Under the pieces are notes generated by a model that was not told the DNA's origin, searched no databases, and saw only the letters and a list, made by a program, of their open reading frames with translations. DNA of 6,274 nt from Firmicutes bacterium ZCTH02-B6. GTDB lineage: Bacteria; Bacillota; Limnochordia; Limnochordales; ZCTH02-B6. Below are positions 5,340-6,274 of the stretch, piece after piece (position 1 is the first letter of the stretch; every line of letters begins with the position of its first letter). A program made the translations under genes and the position numbers. The stretch spans positions 1 to 6,274 of the forward strand of contig LZRQ01000195.1 in NCBI GenBank assembly GCA_002159155.1, written 5' to 3'.

Positions 5340-6013
5340 CCGCCGCGCTCCACGACCACCAGCGTCCGCCGCCCCGCACCCCGGGGAAGCTCAAGCCGCC
5401 GAACTTCCAGAATCTGGGCCCTCATGCGCCGGAGGACCTTCTCCGCCGCGGCCAGCTCCCCCTCGACGTCTGGGCCTTTCATCGCCACCAGGTGGCCTTG
5501 CGGGCGGACGAGCGGCAGGCACCAGACAACCAGCTTGTCAAGGCTTGCCACCGCGCGCGCCACTGCCACGTCAAACTGCCCCGCGGTTTCGCGATCCCGT
5601 GCGAGGTCCTCGGCCCGGGCGTGCACCGCCCGCACGTCTCCCCAGCCAAAGTGTCCGATAACCGTCTCCAGAAACCGTACCCGCTTGAGGGTGGCATCCA
5701 CCAGCAAAACCTGCAGCTCGGGGCGCGCCAGCTTGAGGGGGATCCCAGGGAAGCCCGCCCCCGTCCCCACGTCCACAACCCGCGCCCCGGGAGCAAATCG
5801 TCCGGTCAAAAGAACCGTTAGCGAATCGACGAAGTGCTTCAGTGTGGCTTCCTCATCCCCGGTAATGCGCGTCAGGTTTATCCGCTCATTCGCGGCCAGC
5901 ACCATCCGCCAAAACGCGCGCATGCCGTCAGCCGCGTCCTGCGTTAGCTCGATGCCGGCCTCGCGGCAGCATTGTTCCAGCTCAAGGAGTACGCCTGTTC
6001 GATCTCCCGCCAT
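5336..6013 (-). CDS. rsmG: 16S rRNA (guanine527-N7)-methyltransferase RsmG
   Basis: A cytosolic S-adenosylmethionine-dependent enzyme that methylates N7 of G527 in 16S rRNA (loss gives low-level streptomycin resistance in other bacteria). Its 225 residues match the usual family size. Visible motifs are INLTRI (45-50), HFVDSL (60-65), the SAM-binding loop VVDVGTGAGFPGIPL (79-93), VDATLKRVRFL (105-115), the acidic ARAEDLAR (132-139) and FDVAVARAV (147-155), followed by LVRPQGHLVAMKG (168-180). All are intact. The ATG at 6013 has GGGGGG about 7 nt upstream and agrees with the family start. It is the first gene after the jag terminator and overlaps noc by 4 nt, so it probably heads the noc-soj-parB transcription unit. 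I cannot see a clear promoter in the GC-rich 6014-6050 leader. Confidence 0.97.
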   Translation of the reverse strand: MAGDRTGVLLELEQCCREAGIELTQDAADGMRAFWRMVLAANERINLTRITGDEEATLKHFVDSLTVLLTGRFAPGARVVDVGTGAGFPGIPLKLARPELQVLLVDATLKRVRFLETVIGHFGWGDVRAVHARAEDLARDRETAGQFDVAVARAVASLDKLVVWCLPLVRPQGHLVAMKGPDVEGELAAAEKVLRRMRAQILEVRRLELPRGAGRRTLVVVERGG

Positions 6014-6050
6014 GCGTCATCCCCCCTCGCGCCCTCGTGGCCCGCCAAGC

Positions 6051-6083
6051 AAAAAGCGCGAAACCGATCGCTGGTTTCGCGCT
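6051..6083 (-). terminator. Rho-independent terminator after jag
   Basis: The arms GGTTTCGCGCT (6073-6083) and its perfect complement (6055-6065) give an 11-bp stem with a 7-nt loop. On the minus strand the second arm runs into a T-tract (five Ts, 6055-6051), as in an intrinsic terminator. It lies about 80 nt past the jag stop and about 40 nt before rsmG, so it closes the upstream unit. On the plus strand no T-tract follows, so it is not bidirectional. Confidence 0.88.
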
Positions 6084-6163
6084 GTCCAAGTGGTCTTGCC
6101 ATTCGCCCTCGATCTGGCCCGGGGCGTCCACGGCCGAGCTGTCTCGTCAGCGCCCGGCGCCGT

Positions 6164-6274
6164 TTACGCGTCCCGCGGCACGATGATAACCCGACGGTGC
6201 GGCTCCTCGCCTTCACTGTAAGTCTCCACGTCAGGATCTCCCGCCAGCGCCAGGTGCACGATGCGCCGCTCCAC
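6164..6274 (-). CDS. jag: Jag (SpoIIIJ-associated RNA-binding protein), C-terminal end of R3H domain
   Basis: Only the last 36 codons are in the window; the 5' part lies beyond the right edge. The reading ends at TAA (6164-6166). It contains RRIVHLALAGDPDVETYS followed by EGEEPHRRVIIVP, the typical C-terminal half of the R3H single-strand nucleic-acid-binding domain of Jag (KhpB/EloR). Jag has KH and R3H domains, binds RNA and in other Firmicutes is encoded just behind yidC/spoIIIJ near the origin. In B. subtilis mnmE and mnmG follow it. Here an intrinsic terminator and then rsmG follow instead. The assignment rests on this short but distinctive segment and on the neighbours. Confidence 0.9.
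   Translation of the reverse strand: MERRIVHLALAGDPDVETYSEGEEPHRRVIIVPRDA

Noticed and set aside
3470..5821. A 783-codon open frame on the plus strand opposite soj, noc and rsmG
   Set aside because: It is Pro/Arg/Ser-rich low-complexity sequence with no recognisable domain, and it lies fully antisense to conserved genes. High GC removes stop codons in this frame, so its length is not evidence of coding.
5876..5884. TTTATCCGC as a DnaA box hinting at oriC
   Set aside because: A single imperfect match inside rsmG codons with no cluster or AT-rich unwinding element; oriC is probably outside the window.
5127..6221. A 364-codon plus-strand open frame across rsmG and the jag/rsmG gap
   Set aside because: It crosses the jag terminator, is Arg/Ser-rich without motifs and mirrors rsmG; this is a GC-driven shadow.

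Overview
This window is the origin-proximal chromosome partitioning locus of a high-GC, endospore-forming Firmicute (Bacillota). The evidence is the gene content and order jag, rsmG, noc, soj (parA), spo0J (parB), then yyaC nearby. This matches the order left of oriC in Bacillus subtilis, but with strong GC-rich codon usage and GTG/TTG starts. Noc, the sporulation gene yyaC and a sigma-F-like promoter all point to a spore former. I cannot assign a genus.

Layout from right to left (most genes are on the minus strand). The C-terminal end of jag (R3H domain) enters at the right edge and is closed by a strong intrinsic terminator at about 6051-6083. A tightly packed five-gene set follows: rsmG, noc, soj, parB and a MinD/FlhG-type ATPase. 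The junctions are TTGA and GTGA overlaps, a 4-nt gap, and a 63-nt gap before the ATPase. On the plus strand, yyaC converges on the ATPase gene with only 16 nt between stops. A 287-bp divergent intergenic region separates yyaC from a minus-strand tetratricopeptide-repeat protein that runs off the left edge.

The locus carries its own cis-acting sites. Two perfect 16-bp parS palindromes lie 38 bp apart, one made of the last codons of parB and one in the gap before the ATPase gene. A perfect Noc-binding site lies in the yyaC/TPR intergenic region. The two ParB-fold proteins can be assigned to these sites from their helix-turn-helix specificity residues. ParB/Spo0J would load on parS and act with the ParA ATPase Soj in origin segregation. 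Noc would load on its own site and couple DNA to the membrane for nucleoid occlusion.

The least ordinary gene is the one at 1422-2585. Its ATPase part has clear FlhG/MinD signatures, but an N-terminal domain resembling the PilZN (YcgR N-terminal) domain of flagellar brake proteins is fused in front, and the C-terminus looks like a MinD-type amphipathic membrane anchor. Its position directly behind parB and immediately beside parS suggests a link between origin partitioning, membrane or pole positioning and possibly motility. That link is inference. Also notable is the direct jag-rsmG adjacency, without the mnmE and mnmG genes that lie between them in B. subtilis.
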